Shown here: positions 53,391-62,582 of the stretch, in pieces
Layout of the letters: every line of letters begins with the position of its first letter
Position numbering within the stretch: position 1 is the first letter of the stretch
NCBI GenBank assembly: GCA_937926105.1
Contig: CALANS010000141.1
Location: forward strand, 1-64,000
DNA length: 64,000 nt
From: an uncultured Actinomycetes bacterium
GTDB taxonomy: Bacteria; Actinomycetota; Actinomycetes; Mycobacteriales; Nakamurellaceae
Direction of reading: 5' to 3'
Made by a program: the position numbers and the translations under genes
The notes under the pieces: generated by a model
What the model was told of the DNA's origin: nothing
What the model saw: only the letters and a program-made list of their open reading frames with translations
Databases searched by the model: none

Positions 53391-55367
53391 ATGCCCGTTC
53401 CGACCACCAGCCCGCTGGCGACCGGTGTGTTCGATGCGCTGCGCCAGATGCCGCCCGCGGCGTACTTCGCCATGGTGCTCGCCGTCAGCGTGCTCTGCCA
53501 ATGGATCGCCTGGCGGCTGCGCATCCCGTCGATTCTGCTGCTGCTGGTGGTCGGTTTCGGCATCGGGCAGGTGGTGAGCGGCGAGGACGTGCTGGGTCAC
53601 GACATCCTGTTCGACGGGGTCAGCCTGCTGGTCGGCATCATCCTGTTCGAGGGCAGCATGTCGCTGCGCGTCAAGCAACTCACCGGGCTGGGCAAGCCGG
53701 TACGAAGGCTGTGCAGCGTGACGGTGCTGCTGGCCTGGACGATGATCACCGTCACCGCCTGGGCGCTCGGGTTCGATCTGCGGGTGGCGCTGCTGATCGG
53801 TGCGATCCTGGTGGTGACGGGGCCGACGGTGATCAACCCGATCCTGCGGTCGCTGCGCCCGACCCGGCGGGTCTCTTCGCTGCTGCGCTGGGAAGGCATC
53901 GTCGTCGATCCGATCGGTGCGGTGCTGGCGCTGCTGGTTTTCCAGGCGGTGGCCGCCGGGGAACCCGGGTTGGCCTTCACCTCGGTGCTCCTGGTGCTGG
54001 CCAAGACCGTCGTCATCGCCGTGGTGATCGCGGTACTGCTGGGTGTGACGCTGGAGATGCTGATGCGCCGGCGCGCGATCCCGGACTTCCTGCATGGCGC
54101 GATCTTTCTCGCCGCGGCCGTGGTGGCGCTGGTGGCCTCCAATGCGCTGCAGTCGGAGAGCGGACTGCTGACGGTCACGTTGCTGGGCATCTACCTGGGC
54201 AACCGGCCCGCGCTGCACCTGGAGCAGGTCGCCGAGTTCACCGAGCACCTGCAGGTGCTGTTCGTGGGTGCGCTGTTTATCGTGCTGGCCGGCCGGGTCA
54301 CCCCGTCGGAGTTGGCGGCGGTGGCGCCGACCGCATTGATTTTCGTGGCCGTCCTGGTGCTGGTGGTGCGGCCGGTCAGTGTGCTGGTTGGCCTGGCCGG
54401 CACCAGGGTGAGTCGGCGGGAGCGCACCCTGCTGGCGGGCATGGCGCCCCGCGGGGTGGTCGCGGCGGCGGTGACGAGCATTTTCGCGCTGGGCTTCGGG
54501 CAGGCAGCCGGCACCCTATCGGAGCGGGCCCAGGCGGCGGTCGGGCCGGACCGGGATGCGCTGCTGGCCCAGTCGCGGGACCTGGCCGCGCTGGCCACCC
54601 AGGCGGAAAGGATGGTGCCGTTGGTGTTCCTGGTGATCGTCGTCACCGTCACCATCTACGGCATCGGCGTCAACCGGTTCGCCGAGCGGCTGCGGCTTGC
54701 CTCGGCCAATCCGCAGGGGGTGCTGTTCGCTGGGGTAACCGGGTGGGTGGTCGACACGGCGGTGCTGTTGCGCGAGGCAGATGTCCCGGTGCTGATCGTC
54801 GCCCGCAACAGCGCGACGTTGGCGCCGGCGCGACGGGCGGGGCTGGCGACCGTGACGGCGAACATCCTGTCCGAGTTCGCCGTGAAGGATCTGGACGTCT
54901 CGGGGTTGGGGTACTTCGTGGCGTGCACGCCGGAGGACGAGGTGAACGCCACCGCGGCTCGGCAGTTCGCCCGGATATTTGGTGGCGCTAACACGTTTCA
55001 GCTGCACCGGGACGGGGACTCGGTCGGTACCGGCGACGAGCGCCGGGACACCGCGGGGCACCTGTCTGCCCGGTATGCCTTCCTGCCGGCGCTGTCCCGG
55101 GAGGAGCTGAACCGGCGAGTCGAGCATGGTATGGCGGTGACGAGGATCGATCTGGGTCCGGAGTTCACCCTGCAGGACTTCGCCACCCGCTATGGGGACG
55201 ATGCGGTGATCCTGTTCGTGCAGCGCTCGCCGGGTTCGGTGGAGCTGGCACATCGGCGCACCAAGCTGCCGACCGACACAGGCACACTGATTGCGCTGGT
55301 GCCCCTGCGGGATCGGCCGTCGCACGAACCGGAAAACGTGGCGACGGGAGGGGAGCCGAGCGGATAA
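53391..55367 (+). CDS. CPA1-type Na+/H+ antiporter with nucleotide-binding regulatory domain
   Basis: A 658-residue membrane protein. The first 440 residues are a CPA1 exchanger of about 12 helices with LLLVVGFGIGQVVSGED, LFEGSMSL, TGPTVINPILR, EGIVVDPIGAVLALLVFQ (the ion-binding Asp) and MAPRGVVAAAVTSIFAL. A Rossmann-like TrkA-N region (about 445-560; GVLFAGVTGWVVDTAVLLREADVPVLIV) and a final RCK-type domain follow, likely gating the exchanger with a nucleotide. The ATG at 53391 begins the first helix cleanly. It probably handles sodium, potassium and pH. Confidence 0.9.
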   Translation: MPVPTTSPLATGVFDALRQMPPAAYFAMVLAVSVLCQWIAWRLRIPSILLLLVVGFGIGQVVSGEDVLGHDILFDGVSLLVGIILFEGSMSLRVKQLTGLGKPVRRLCSVTVLLAWTMITVTAWALGFDLRVALLIGAILVVTGPTVINPILRSLRPTRRVSSLLRWEGIVVDPIGAVLALLVFQAVAAGEPGLAFTSVLLVLAKTVVIAVVIAVLLGVTLEMLMRRRAIPDFLHGAIFLAAAVVALVASNALQSESGLLTVTLLGIYLGNRPALHLEQVAEFTEHLQVLFVGALFIVLAGRVTPSELAAVAPTALIFVAVLVLVVRPVSVLVGLAGTRVSRRERTLLAGMAPRGVVAAAVTSIFALGFGQAAGTLSERAQAAVGPDRDALLAQSRDLAALATQAERMVPLVFLVIVVTVTIYGIGVNRFAERLRLASANPQGVLFAGVTGWVVDTAVLLREADVPVLIVARNSATLAPARRAGLATVTANILSEFAVKDLDVSGLGYFVACTPEDEVNATAARQFARIFGGANTFQLHRDGDSVGTGDERRDTAGHLSARYAFLPALSREELNRRVEHGMAVTRIDLGPEFTLQDFATRYGDDAVILFVQRSPGSVELAHRRTKLPTDTGTLIALVPLRDRPSHEPENVATGGEPSG

Positions 55368-55376
55368 CGTCGGTCT

Positions 55377-56129
55377 GTGGCCGATCCCCTCTTCGACGAT
55401 CCGCGACTGGCGGCAACCTACGACCCGCTCGACCCCGATCGCAGCGACCTCGATGCCTACCTGGCCATGGTCGACGAATTCGGCGCCCGCAACGTACTCG
55501 ACATCGGCTGCGGCACCGGGACCTTCGCGTGCCTGCTGGCCGAGCGCGGGATCTCGGTCACGGGAGTGGACCCGGCAGCAGCATCCCTGGAGATTGCGCG
55601 AAGAAAGCCCCACGCCGAGCAGGTGCACTGGATCCACGGCGACGCCACCGAACTGCCACCCCTGCAGGTGGATCTGGCGACCATGACGGCCAACGTGGCG
55701 CAGGTCTTTCTGACCGATGCGGACTTCGCGGCCACCCTGCGCGGCATCCGGGCGGCGCTGCGCCCTGGCGCCCGGTTGGTGTTCGAGACCAGGGATCCCG
55801 CACGCAGGGCATGGTTGGACTGGGATCGGGTACACACCGACACCACCGCGGATATTCCGGGTATCGGGCGGGTGCGCACCTGGTGTGACCTGCGGTCCGT
55901 GGACGGCGGCGTGGACACCGCGGGCGGGCTGCTGGTGGGGTTCCAGTGGACCACCGAATTCGGAGCCGACGGCGACGTTCTGACCTCGGATTCCCTACTT
56001 CGGTTCCGCAGCATGCCCGAAATCGACGCGCTGCTCGCGAGTGCTGGCTTCGCTATCGACGAGGTACGCGACGCCCCCGATCGGCCGGGCCGGGAGTTTG
56101 TGGTCGTCGCGACTGCCACCGCGCCCTGA
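55377..56129 (+). CDS. Class I SAM-dependent methyltransferase
   Basis: A 250-residue methyltransferase. LFDDPRLAATYDPLDPDRSDLDAY precedes motif I VLDIGCGTGTFACLLAERG, with SVTGVDPAAASLEIARRK and the acidic VDLATMTANVAQVFLTD. It then runs through RPGARLVFETRDPARRAW, typical of a common actinobacterial methyltransferase subgroup. The methyl acceptor is unknown. The GTG start is 9 bases after the antiporter stop, so it may be co-transcribed with that gene. Confidence 0.9.
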   Translation: MADPLFDDPRLAATYDPLDPDRSDLDAYLAMVDEFGARNVLDIGCGTGTFACLLAERGISVTGVDPAAASLEIARRKPHAEQVHWIHGDATELPPLQVDLATMTANVAQVFLTDADFAATLRGIRAALRPGARLVFETRDPARRAWLDWDRVHTDTTADIPGIGRVRTWCDLRSVDGGVDTAGGLLVGFQWTTEFGADGDVLTSDSLLRFRSMPEIDALLASAGFAIDEVRDAPDRPGREFVVVATATAP

Positions 56130-56213
56130 CGCTGGCATCGGCCGCGCCGCCCGCGTCGTCAGCGCTCTCGTGGGCTGCGGCATCCCGGCGGCGGATCGAG
56201 CCGGTTCGAGCGC

Positions 56214-57242
56214 TCATCGGATGCCGAAGATCTTGACGAACATGGGGGTATCCATCAGGGTGTGCGGAGCGATGGCGTGGTAGGCCCACACATGTGTCCA
56301 TGCGTTGGCCGAGCGGATCGTGATGAATGCCTTGAACATCCCCGGTCCTGTGTAGAAGAGCAGCACGAACAACACCGACAGCACCGCGTCGGCCGGTGAG
56401 CGGAACGAGGTCCATCCGTCCAGGATGTGCAGCAGCGCGTAGGTGATCCCGCCGAGAATGACTGCCGCGGGGACGGATCCGGTCAGCTTGAGGTAGCGCG
56501 GGACCAGAATGCACGCCACGAACACCATTGTGGGCAGCACCGTTCCGGCGAAGGACAGCAGGAATGTCAGCGGGGCGCCCAGCAGCACCTGCCGGCCGGA
56601 CAGATCGAATATCTGGTCATTCAGCGACAGCTGCACCGTCGACTCGACCAGCAGCACCACCACGATGAGCAGCAGATCCGCCCTTCTGTCGACGGAGCGC
56701 AGGTTGAGTTGCTCGGCGGAGTAGCGCCGTCGGAAGTAGACCATCGGCACGATCACGTAGACCGCCAGGTTGTACAGCGCCCACGTGATGGCCTCGGCGG
56801 GGACGACGGGCTGTCCGGTGCGCACCACCATGCCGTCCAGGTGGAAGCCGATGGCGTGGAATGCCAGCGCACGCCCGAGCACATAGCCCCCGAGCATGGC
56901 GAGCACCCCGTAGCCGAGGGTCAGTGACGTCTCGCGGGCGGCGGTCGCCCGGCTGGGTACTCGGCCGGCGATGTCAGGGACCGAGCGGCGCCGGGTCAGC
57001 AGGTGCACCACGATCATCAGCGCGAACACCTCGAGATACATGGCATCTGTCTGCACGATGACCCCGGCCGTCGGGGGTCGGGCCAGCGTCGAGGCGTGGA
57101 ACGGAAGGTGACCGCCGCCCCATGCGAGGAGCGCGAGGGTGACCAGCGCCCACCCGCCGAGCGCCCACCAGACGCTGCGTCGGCGTAGCAGGCTCCTGCG
57201 GTGAACGCGGACGACGGCCGAACGGTCGGGGGGCTGTGGCAT
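56214..57242 (-). CDS. Polytopic membrane protein, CPBP-like fold without the catalytic Glu pair
   Basis: A 342-residue membrane protein with about eight helices. LGGITYALLHILDGWTSF and HVWAYHAIAPH resemble the second and third CPBP (CAAX protease/bacteriocin-processing) motifs. The preceding EExxxR motif is not found (VFVACILVPRYLKLTGSVPAAV instead), so it is probably an inactive or divergent relative. It is transcribed divergently from a TetR gene across an operator-like palindrome, suggesting TetR control. Its start codon lies at the edge of that site. Confidence 0.75.
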   Translation of the reverse strand: MPQPPDRSAVVRVHRRSLLRRRSVWWALGGWALVTLALLAWGGGHLPFHASTLARPPTAGVIVQTDAMYLEVFALMIVVHLLTRRRSVPDIAGRVPSRATAARETSLTLGYGVLAMLGGYVLGRALAFHAIGFHLDGMVVRTGQPVVPAEAITWALYNLAVYVIVPMVYFRRRYSAEQLNLRSVDRRADLLLIVVVLLVESTVQLSLNDQIFDLSGRQVLLGAPLTFLLSFAGTVLPTMVFVACILVPRYLKLTGSVPAAVILGGITYALLHILDGWTSFRSPADAVLSVLFVLLFYTGPGMFKAFITIRSANAWTHVWAYHAIAPHTLMDTPMFVKIFGIR

Positions 57243-57278
57243 GGACCGACTATACGACTGTATGGTCCACGTGTATAG
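57242..57278. promoter_or_regulatory. Overlapping inverted repeats in the TetR/membrane-protein divergent promoter
   Basis: TGGACC (57242-57247) with GGTCCA (57264-57269), and CTATAC (57250-57255) with GTATAG (57273-57278), form two interleaved dyads. They lie between the divergent starts, 10 bases before the TetR ATG and covering the other gene's start codon. The arrangement fits a TetR-family operator. Confidence 0.6.
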
Positions 57279-57287
57279 TTCCAGTGT

Positions 57288-57899
57288 ATGGAGCTCCGTG
57301 GGACGACACCCGCCGTCAAGCAACGACTGATCGCGGCCTTTCTGGACATCACGGCATCCCGCGGCATCGACCAGGCGACCATGCGCGAGGTCGCGAAGCA
57401 GGCGGGGGTGTCGGTCGGCAGCGTGCAGTACTACTGCCGCACCCGGGACGAGATGCTGGTCATCGTCTTTGAACACGTGATGGACCGGATCGTGGCCCGT
57501 GGCGAGGCCATCGCGCGCTCCGGACCGGTGGGCTCGGTCATCCGGGCGTATGCCCGGGAATTCCTTCCGTTGGACGCGCCGCGCGCCGACGAGCAGCGGG
57601 TCTACCTGGCCTTCGTCGCGCGAGCCGCGGTGATGCCGGCGCTGGCCAAGGTCCAGCATGCCCTCACGGCACGCCTGCGGTCCGCGTGCGTTGAGGCCTT
57701 CCAGCTTGCGCAGCAGCGCGGCGAGGCGCGCTCGCAGTTCGACGCCGACATCGCTGCCCACGCCACCATCGCCTTGCTGGACGGCCTGCTGGTGCACCTG
57801 CTGACCGATCCGGATGCCCTGTCGCCCGAGACGGCGCTGGCGATCCTGGACGATCACCTCGGCCGGTACGTCGCCATCGGCCGCCCAGACCGAGGGTGA
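57288..57899 (+). CDS. TetR-family transcriptional regulator
   Basis: A 203-residue repressor. The N-terminal helix-turn-helix is VKQRLIAAFLDITASRGIDQATMREVAKQAGVSVGSVQYYCRTRDEML, split over residues 8-56, with the SVQYY recognition helix. The C-terminal ligand domain (about 65-195) contains REFLPLDAPRADEQRVYLAF and ends in a helix typical of the TetR_C_6-like group. It probably represses itself and the divergent membrane-protein gene through the palindrome between them. Inducer unknown. Confidence 0.92.
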   Translation: MELRGTTPAVKQRLIAAFLDITASRGIDQATMREVAKQAGVSVGSVQYYCRTRDEMLVIVFEHVMDRIVARGEAIARSGPVGSVIRAYAREFLPLDAPRADEQRVYLAFVARAAVMPALAKVQHALTARLRSACVEAFQLAQQRGEARSQFDADIAAHATIALLDGLLVHLLTDPDALSPETALAILDDHLGRYVAIGRPDRG

Positions 57900-58072
57900 C
57901 GGGGCAATCCTCGCGCCTGCTGCAGCGGCAGGGGCGGTGACGAAAGCCACCGTGGCACGGCACCCCCTCGTGAGAGACTCGAAGGACCATCCGGCTCGGG
58001 CGATTCGCCCGGCCACCGGACGAGGCACGTCGTACCCGGCCCGACAAGACGACGTGATACGGGAGCCTCGTC

Positions 58073-58354
58073 ATGGGACAAGTGGTACAGATCATCGGTT
58101 CGCTGCTGGTGCTGGCCGGATTCATCCTCGCTCAGCGCGGCGTGCTGAAGCCGGCCTCGCTGGTCTACCTGGTGCTCAACCTCGTTGGCTCCGGCGTCCT
58201 GGCGGTCGATGCCGCGCTCGGTCGCCAGTGGGGATTCCTGCTACTAGAGGGTGTGTGGGCGGTCGTGTCTGCGGTCGGCCTGGCCGGCGCGCTGGGCCGG
58301 CGGGTGCGTCGCGTAGAGTTGGTCCCGACACGGGAGTCCGGTGCGCCGGACTGA
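58073..58354 (+). CDS. CBU_0592-like small membrane protein
   Basis: A 93-residue membrane protein with about three helices: VVQIIGSLLVLAGFILAQRG, SLVYLVLNLVGSGVLAVDAAL and FLLLEGVWAVVSAVGLAGAL. This is the CBU_0592-like arrangement. The function of the family is unknown. Its TGA stop lies inside the CTGAGA element of the TPP riboswitch that follows, so the end of the gene and the aptamer share sequence. Confidence 0.83.
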   Translation: MGQVVQIIGSLLVLAGFILAQRGVLKPASLVYLVLNLVGSGVLAVDAALGRQWGFLLLEGVWAVVSAVGLAGALGRRVRRVELVPTRESGAPD

Positions 58355-58417
58355 GAGAGGGGCACGGAGCCCCTGACCGTCGAACCTGATCCGGGTCATG
58401 CCGGCGAAGGGACGTCC
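58327..58417 (+). ncRNA. TPP (THI-box) riboswitch upstream of a thiamine ABC operon
   Basis: The conserved elements are present in order: CTGAGA (58351-58356), a GGGGC/GCCCC-type P3 stem (58360-58374), AACCTGATCCGGGTCATGCC (58383-58402) and GGCGAAGGGA (58403-58412). A closing P1 pairs the GAC at 58327-58329 with the GTC after GGGA. It would turn off the downstream genes when thiamine pyrophosphate is high. The thiB start lies about 40 bases downstream, so control could be at translation initiation. The 5' half lies inside the preceding membrane-protein gene. Confidence 0.93.
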
Positions 58418-58456
58418 TCTCGCACAAACCCCGTGCCCGATAACAAGGGGCACCAG

Positions 58457-59683
58457 ATGAGCATCGTCACACGATCCCGATCACGCGGCGCCGGGCGGAT
58501 GGCCGCCGTGGCACTTGCCGCCGCCACCGCGATGGTGCTGGCTGCCTGCGGCGGCGGGGGTTCGGCCGGGTCTGGCCCGTCCGGCACCAGCCCGTCCAGC
58601 ACCGGTCCGTCCAGCACCGCCGGGTCCAGCCCGTCCGGCGCAGATCAGTCGGGATCGCCCACGGCCGGGTCGTCCGCCCCCGGACCGTCCTCGCCAGCTG
58701 GGTCGTCCGGCGCGAGCGCCACGACCGGCGGCACCGTCACGCTGATTACCCACGACTCGTTCGCGGTGGACAAGAAGACCCTGGCCGACTTCGAGGCCTC
58801 CTCCGGCATCACCGTCAAGATCCTCGCGCAGGGCGACGCCGGCGCCATGGTCAGCAAGCTGATCCTGACCAAGGACAACCCGCTGGGCGACGCCGTTTTC
58901 GGCATCGACAACACGTTCGCCTCCAAGGCATTGGACGCCGGTGTGCTCGCGCCGTACACGTCACCGCTGGCCGGCGGCGGCTCGGACAAGTACTCCATCG
59001 ACCCGGAGCACCGACTCACCGCGATCGACTACGGCGATGTGTGCGTCAACGTCGACCATCGGTACTTCGCCGACCATCACCTTGCCGAACCGAAGACCTA
59101 CGAGGACCTGGCCAAGCCCGAGTACCAGAACCTGATGGTGACGGAGGATCCGGCCACATCCTCTCCCGGGCTGGCGTTCCTGCTCGGCACCATCGCGCAC
59201 TTCGGTGACAATGGATGGCAGCAGTACTGGACCTCGTTGCAGGGCAACGGTATCAAGGTCGACTCTGGCTGGACCGACGCCTACACCGTCGACTTCTCCG
59301 GCTCCAGCGGCAAGGGCGACCGGCCACTGGTGGTGTCCTACGCGTCGTCCCCGCCGGACGAGGTGCAAAAGGGCATGACCTCCGCCCCGACCGGGGCCTT
59401 GCTCGGCACCTGCTTCCGGCAGATCGAGTACGCGGGCGTGCTGGCCGGAGCGAAGAATCCGGCGGCGGCCGGGAAGGTGGTCGACTTCCTGCTGTCCAAG
59501 GCGTTCCAGGAGCAGGTGCCTGGCCAGATGTATGTCTACCCGGTGGACGCGTCGGTGTCACTACCTGCCGACTGGGCGAAATACGCTCCGGCGGCGAAGG
59601 ATCCGGCGACGCTCGATCCGGAGACCATCGGCAAGAACCGGGCGCAGTGGATCGCCGACTGGTCGGACCTGATGCAGGGCTAG
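58457..59683 (+). CDS. thiB: Thiamine ABC transporter substrate-binding lipoprotein
   Basis: A 408-residue lipoprotein. The signal peptide ends in lipobox LAAC (Cys31). It is followed by an unusually long Ser/Pro/Gly linker (about 32-90) and a TbpA-type binding domain. That domain has TLITHDSFAVDKKTLADFEASSG, LGDAVFGIDNTFASKALDAG, YGDVCVNVDHRYF, GLAFLLGTIAHFG and SYASSPPDEV. A thiamine or thiamine-phosphate ligand is inferred from the TPP riboswitch and family. AAGGGG before the ATG at 58457 favours it over a GTG at 58433. It is the first of three genes. Confidence 0.9.
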   Translation: MSIVTRSRSRGAGRMAAVALAAATAMVLAACGGGGSAGSGPSGTSPSSTGPSSTAGSSPSGADQSGSPTAGSSAPGPSSPAGSSGASATTGGTVTLITHDSFAVDKKTLADFEASSGITVKILAQGDAGAMVSKLILTKDNPLGDAVFGIDNTFASKALDAGVLAPYTSPLAGGGSDKYSIDPEHRLTAIDYGDVCVNVDHRYFADHHLAEPKTYEDLAKPEYQNLMVTEDPATSSPGLAFLLGTIAHFGDNGWQQYWTSLQGNGIKVDSGWTDAYTVDFSGSSGKGDRPLVVSYASSPPDEVQKGMTSAPTGALLGTCFRQIEYAGVLAGAKNPAAAGKVVDFLLSKAFQEQVPGQMYVYPVDASVSLPADWAKYAPAAKDPATLDPETIGKNRAQWIADWSDLMQG

Positions 59684-59699
59684 GACGGTCCGCCCGGCC

Positions 59700-61439
59700 A
59701 TGACCACCACGATCGCAGCCTCGAGCGCCCCGGACTCTGCTGGCCTCCCGCCGCTCCGGCCGCGCCCGGCGGATCGGTTCGGACTAGCCGCCCGACGGTC
59801 CGGCCTGCTGCTGGCCGCGCTGATTCCCGCCGCGGCACTGGCAATCTTCTTCTGCTACCCGGTGATCTCGATCGTCGGACGCGGTCTGGTCGGGGCCGCC
59901 GGCATCGACCTGGGCGCGTTCGGGGATGTGCTGTCCCGTAGCAGGTTCCTGCGGGTGATCGCCTTCACCGTGGGGCAGGCTGTCGCCTCGGCCGGGCTGG
60001 CGCTGCTGCTCGGGGTTCCCGGCGCCTATCTGCTGTATCGCAGGGCCTTTCGTGGTCGGACGGTGCTGCGTGCGTTGATCACGGTGCCGTTCGTGCTGCC
60101 CACTGTGGTGGTGGGGCTGGCGTTCCGCACGCTGTTCGCCCCGCAGGGTTGGCTGGGTTCCTGGGGATGGGACGGTTCCGTGGCGGCGATCCTGGCCGCG
60201 CATGTGTTCTTCAACTACGCCGTGGTGGTGCGCACCGTCGGCGGCACCTGGGCGCACCTGGACACGCGCCCCGCGGAGGCCGCGCGCAGCCTGGGCGCCG
60301 GGCCGCTGCGAACCTTCGCCACCGTGACGCTGCCAGCGCTGGGTCCCGCGCTCGCCTCCGCTGCCGTGATGGTGTTCCTGTTCTGTGCCACCAGCTTCGG
60401 CATCATCCTGGTCATGGGCGGCGGCGTCTACAACACGATCGAGACCGAGATATACCGGCAGACCGCCCAGGTCGGCGATCTGCGCACTGCGGCGGTGCTG
60501 TCGATCCTGCAGATCGCCCTGGTGACGCTGGTCCTGGTGGTGGCCGCCGTGCTGCGCCGGCGCACCGAGGTGGGCCTGCGGCTGCGGGGCGCGGCGGACG
60601 TCGTGCGCCGGCTGGGACGCCGGGACCTGCCGGCAGTGGCGGTGACGGCGTTGGCCGGGGCGCTGCTGGTGTTGCCGATGGCCGTGCTGGTGGTACGCTC
60701 CCTGGCAACTCCGGCCGGCTGGGGGCTGGACAATTACCGCAACCTCGCGACGGTGGGCGACAATAACGTGCTGCTGGTGTCCGGGGTCACGGCGCTGGTC
60801 AACTCGATTCGGTCCGCGGTGATCGCCGCGGCGCTGTCCGTCGCGGTGGGAGTGCTGTTGGCGATCGTGCTGGCGCGCCGGCCACGCGGCCGGATGGCCC
60901 GCCGCGCGATCGGCACACTGGACGGGATCATGATGCTGCCGCTGGGCGTCAGCGCCGTGACGGTCGGATTCGGGTTCCTGATCGCATTGGACAGGCCCCC
61001 CTTGGACTTCCGGTCTTCGGCGCTGCTGGTACCGATCGCGCAGGCGATGGTCGCCACCCCGCTGGTGGTGCGGATGGTGCTGCCGGTGCTGCGGGCGGCC
61101 GACGAGCGGCTGCGCCAAGCGGCGGCCGTGCTGGGTGCAGGCCCGGCGCGTGTGTGGGCCAGCGTGGACCTACCGATCATGTCCCGGGCGCTGGCCGGTG
61201 CGACCGCATTCGCGCTGGCGACCGGGCTGGGGGAGTTCGGTGCGACCACGTTCGTGGCACGGCCGGAGACCGTGACGCTGCCCGTGGTGATCGGCCGGCT
61301 GATCTCCCGGCCCGGCCCGGTGAACAGCGGGATGGCGTTGGCGGCTGGTGTCATCCTGGCGGCAGGATGCGCGCTGGTAGTGCTGCTGGTGGAACTGGCG
61401 GCCCGCGGCCGCGGCGGCTCCGGGATCGGGGGCTTCTAG
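59700..61439 (+). CDS. thiP: Thiamine ABC transporter permease, two fused permease domains
   Basis: A 579-residue permease with about 12 helices in two homologous halves, each with an EAA loop: EAARSLGAGPLRTFATVTLP (about 192-211) and RQAAAVLGAGPARVWASVDLP (about 470-490). TSFGIILVMGGGVYNTIETEIYRQTAQ and GEFGATTFVARPETVTLPVVI are ThiP-like. It forms the membrane channel for ThiB-delivered substrate. Its start is 17 bases after thiB; its TAG is directly abutted by the ATPase ATG. Confidence 0.9.
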   Translation: MTTTIAASSAPDSAGLPPLRPRPADRFGLAARRSGLLLAALIPAAALAIFFCYPVISIVGRGLVGAAGIDLGAFGDVLSRSRFLRVIAFTVGQAVASAGLALLLGVPGAYLLYRRAFRGRTVLRALITVPFVLPTVVVGLAFRTLFAPQGWLGSWGWDGSVAAILAAHVFFNYAVVVRTVGGTWAHLDTRPAEAARSLGAGPLRTFATVTLPALGPALASAAVMVFLFCATSFGIILVMGGGVYNTIETEIYRQTAQVGDLRTAAVLSILQIALVTLVLVVAAVLRRRTEVGLRLRGAADVVRRLGRRDLPAVAVTALAGALLVLPMAVLVVRSLATPAGWGLDNYRNLATVGDNNVLLVSGVTALVNSIRSAVIAAALSVAVGVLLAIVLARRPRGRMARRAIGTLDGIMMLPLGVSAVTVGFGFLIALDRPPLDFRSSALLVPIAQAMVATPLVVRMVLPVLRAADERLRQAAAVLGAGPARVWASVDLPIMSRALAGATAFALATGLGEFGATTFVARPETVTLPVVIGRLISRPGPVNSGMALAAGVILAAGCALVVLLVELAARGRGGSGIGGF

Positions 61440-62582
61440 ATGCTGTCGATACGCAATGTCGTGGTGCGATACGGCGCAGTGACCGCCGTCGATGGGGTGC
61501 ACCTGGACGTGCCGGACGGTGCCGTTCTGGCGTTGCTGGGCCCGTCCGGCTGCGGCAAGTCGACCCTGCTGCGGGCGGTGGCCGGCCTGGAGCCGCTGGC
61601 GGCCGGAACGGTGCTGTGGGACGGAGTCGACCTGCGCAGGGTTCCGGTGCACCGCAGGGGTTTCGGGATGATGTTCCAGGACGGGGTGCTGTTTCCGCAC
61701 CGGACGGTGGCCGGGAACGTGGCGTACGGCCTGCGCGGGCGGCATGACGTGGCCGCACGGGTCGCCGAGCTGCTGGAGCTGGTCGGGCTCTCCGGATACG
61801 ACACGCGCCGGGTGCCGACGCTCTCGGGCGGTCAGGCGCAGCGGGTGGCCCTGGCTCGAGCGCTGGCACCGCGCCCCCGGCTGCTGCTGCTGGACGAGCC
61901 ACTGGCTGCGCTGGATCGAGCACTGCGCGAACAGCTGCTGGTGGACCTGCGCGCCGCGCTGACCACGACCGGGACCACGTCGATCTTCGTCACTCACGAC
62001 CAGGGCGAGGCGTTCGCCGTCGCGGACCGGGTTGCGGTGATGCGCGAGGGCAGAATCGTCCAGGTGGGCACGCCCCGGGAGGTGTGGTCCCGCCCGGTCG
62101 ACGAGTGGGCGGCGCGGTTCGTCGGGTGCGGCTCGGTGATCCCGGCGACGCCGGTACAGGACTCGGACGGTTCCTGGTGCAGCGTCACCGCTCTCGGCTC
62201 GGTGCCGGGCTGTGCCGAGCGGGTTGGGTTGCGTCCGTCCGCGCTGGTCGTCGACCCGGACGGACCGATTCGCAGCGAGGTCACCTCCGTGGTGTCGGGG
62301 CCGGAGCGGCAGCGGGTGAGCGTGCGCCTGGGCGCTGACCTGCCCGCCGAACTGCGTGAGGCGCAGGCCGTGGCGCATCGTGACGATTGTGTCGCGGTGG
62401 GCCAGGCTGTCAGCCTGCGCTTGAATCCGGAGGGCGCGGCGCTGATAGGCCAGAGCCGGCGGGCGGAGGTGAACGGGCCGCACGAACGGTCCGTCGAATC
62501 GGTTAGGGAGTCGCCGGCTGCGCCAGCGGCGGCGGGACCGGCGCCGGCAGGTTCTGGGTCCGCCGATACGCGCGGATCGTGA
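61440..62582 (+). CDS. thiQ: Thiamine ABC transporter ATP-binding protein with C-terminal TOBE-type extension
   Basis: A 380-residue ABC ATPase. Walker A LGPSGCGKSTLLRAVAG, Q-loop MMFQDGVLFPHRTV, signature LSGGQAQRVALARAL, Walker B LLLLDEPLAALD and H-loop FVTHDQGEAFAVADR are intact. It is about 150 residues longer than enterobacterial ThiQ, adding a TOBE-like domain (about 240-340) and a Pro/Ala/Ser tail. The last 80 bases are antisense to the convergent HAAS-domain gene. A general iron/thiamine-type importer is the alternative, but the riboswitch favours thiamine. Confidence 0.9.
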   Translation: MLSIRNVVVRYGAVTAVDGVHLDVPDGAVLALLGPSGCGKSTLLRAVAGLEPLAAGTVLWDGVDLRRVPVHRRGFGMMFQDGVLFPHRTVAGNVAYGLRGRHDVAARVAELLELVGLSGYDTRRVPTLSGGQAQRVALARALAPRPRLLLLDEPLAALDRALREQLLVDLRAALTTTGTTSIFVTHDQGEAFAVADRVAVMREGRIVQVGTPREVWSRPVDEWAARFVGCGSVIPATPVQDSDGSWCSVTALGSVPGCAERVGLRPSALVVDPDGPIRSEVTSVVSGPERQRVSVRLGADLPAELREAQAVAHRDDCVAVGQAVSLRLNPEGAALIGQSRRAEVNGPHERSVESVRESPAAPAAAGPAPAGSGSADTRGS

